DNA from: an uncultured Clostridia bacterium
Lineage (GTDB): Bacteria; Bacillota; Clostridia; Oscillospirales; Butyricicoccaceae
DNA: 39,587 bases
Direction: 5' to 3'
Assembly (NCBI GenBank): GCA_947856675.1
Contig: CANUCM010000058.1
Span: 1-39,587 of the forward strand
Every line of letters begins with the position of its first letter. The first letter of the stretch is position 1. The notes under the pieces are model-generated. The model did no database searches, had not been told where the DNA came from, and saw only the letters and a program-made list of their open reading frames with translations. The translations under genes and the position numbers were made by a program. This document shows, one piece after another, positions 38,493 through 39,587 of the stretch.

Positions 38493-39587
38493 TTACGCCT
38501 CGGCGGAATCCTCCGGATCTTCCTCGGCAGAAGGCTGGGCGGCGGGCTCCAGCAGAGCACGGATGCTCAGAGAGATTTTCTTCTTTTCGCTGTCGATATC
38601 AATGATCTTGGCGTCAACCGTTTCGCCGATGGTCAGAACTTCTTCGGGACGGCCGATGCGGCGGTTGGCAATCTGCGAAATGTGAATCAGGCCGTCAACC
38701 CCGGGCATCACTTCGGCAAAAGCGCCGAAAGGCATGAACTTCACGATTTTCACGTTGGCGGTATCGCCCACTTTGTAGGCGGCTTCAAACTTGGTCCAGG
38801 GGTTGTCGCTGGGCAGACGGTAGCCAAGCGAGATCTTTTTCTTTTCGGTGTCCAGTGCGATGACATACACTTCGACCTGCTGGCCAATTTGCAGAACGTC
38901 GGAAGGATGCTTGACGCGGTTCCAGGACAGCTCGGAAATGTGGACCATGCCGTCGACACCGCCGATATCGACAAAGGCGCCGTAGCTCGTGAAGGACTTG
39001 ACAGTGCCGGTGTACTTGCTGCCGACTTCGATGGTCTCCCAAATCTTGTTGGCGGCTTCACGGCGCTGTTCGGCCAGCAGAGCCTTAATGGAGCCTACCA
39101 CGCGGCGGCGCTGGCGGTTGACTTCGGTAATACGGATCTTCTGCGTGGTTTTGAGCAGGGGATCAAAGCTGGCTTCGCGGGGCAGCCCGGTCTGGCTGGC
39201 CGGGATAAACACGCGGATGCCCAGAACATTGGCGACAACGCCGCCCTTGTTCTGATCGACAATTGTACCGGTCATCGGCTCCTTGGTCTCAACAGCCTGC
39301 TCCAGCTTTTCCCAGTTGTGCACGGCGTCCAGACGTTTTTTGGACAGCATGACAAGACCTTCCACATCATTGACGCGCATAACATAGGCTTCGATTTCGT
39401 CACCGACGTGGATGTTTTCAGCGATGTTGAAAGCCGGGTCATCGCTCAGCTCAGTCGTGGGGATATAGCCGGCCTGCTTCACGCCCAGATCAACATGGAT
39501 ATCGGTGTTATTGATCTGGGTGATGATACCCTTAACCTTTTCTCCTGTATGTAAAGTTTTGAGAGATTGCTCCAGAAGTTCCTCGAA
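38493..39587 (-). CDS. rpsA: 30S ribosomal protein S1-type protein, 5' end outside the window
   Basis: Repeated S1 domains (GSKYTGTVKSFTSYGAFVDIGGVDGMVHISELSW; GDTANVKIVKFMPFGAFAEVMPGVDGLIHISQIANRRI). The frame stays open past the ORF-track start to the window edge (EELLEQSLKTLHTGEKVKGIITQINNTDIHVDLGV). Could be the S1 part of an IspH-S1 fusion. Confidence 0.92.
   Translation of the reverse strand, partial: FEELLEQSLKTLHTGEKVKGIITQINNTDIHVDLGVKQAGYIPTTELSDDPAFNIAENIHVGDEIEAYVMRVNDVEGLVMLSKKRLDAVHNWEKLEQAVETKEPMTGTIVDQNKGGVVANVLGIRVFIPASQTGLPREASFDPLLKTTQKIRITEVNRQRRRVVGSIKALLAEQRREAANKIWETIEVGSKYTGTVKSFTSYGAFVDIGGVDGMVHISELSWNRVKHPSDVLQIGQQVEVYVIALDTEKKKISLGYRLPSDNPWTKFEAAYKVGDTANVKIVKFMPFGAFAEVMPGVDGLIHISQIANRRIGRPEEVLTIGETVDAKIIDIDSEKKKISLSIRALLEPAAQPSAEEDPEDSAEA

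Overview
This 39.6 kb window is a gene-dense chromosomal segment from a spore-forming member of the Clostridia (Oscillospiraceae-like by gene content; inference). The left ~9 kb is mostly + strand: tgt, yajC, a TIGR04086-like membrane protein, the SCIFF ranthipeptide precursor scfA and its radical-SAM maturase scfB, a SpoIIM-like protein, and a XerD-like protein. The rest is almost all - strand. It carries Xer recombinase, an adaptor/permease pair, radA, cwlD, mntP, queA, a SpoIID-type protein, T-box-tyrS, recN-argR-nadK-tlyA-dxs, ispA-xseB-xseA, a TsaD paralog, nusB, Asp23/Gls24, spoIIIAH-AA, ligA, yunB and a ribosomal protein S1-type CDS. The most striking element is a ~600-nt non-coding interval (about 25437-26045, - strand) between the ispA/PAP2 genes and dxs. 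It has its own sigma-A-like promoter, many stable helices, and a downstream short CNNM/DUF21-like membrane protein gene. Synteny, size and neighbour identify it as an OLE RNA locus with its partner OapA. The oapA reading frame appears to start at a non-canonical AUC placed 7 nt after a perfect Shine-Dalgarno. Other notable items are a XerD homolog lacking three catalytic residues beside a canonical Xer gene, a terminator hairpin whose 3' arm contains the SD of the next gene, a perfect 14-bp AT-rich inverted repeat, and an adaptor/permease pair with no ATPase. All calls are from reading the sequence; no searches were run.
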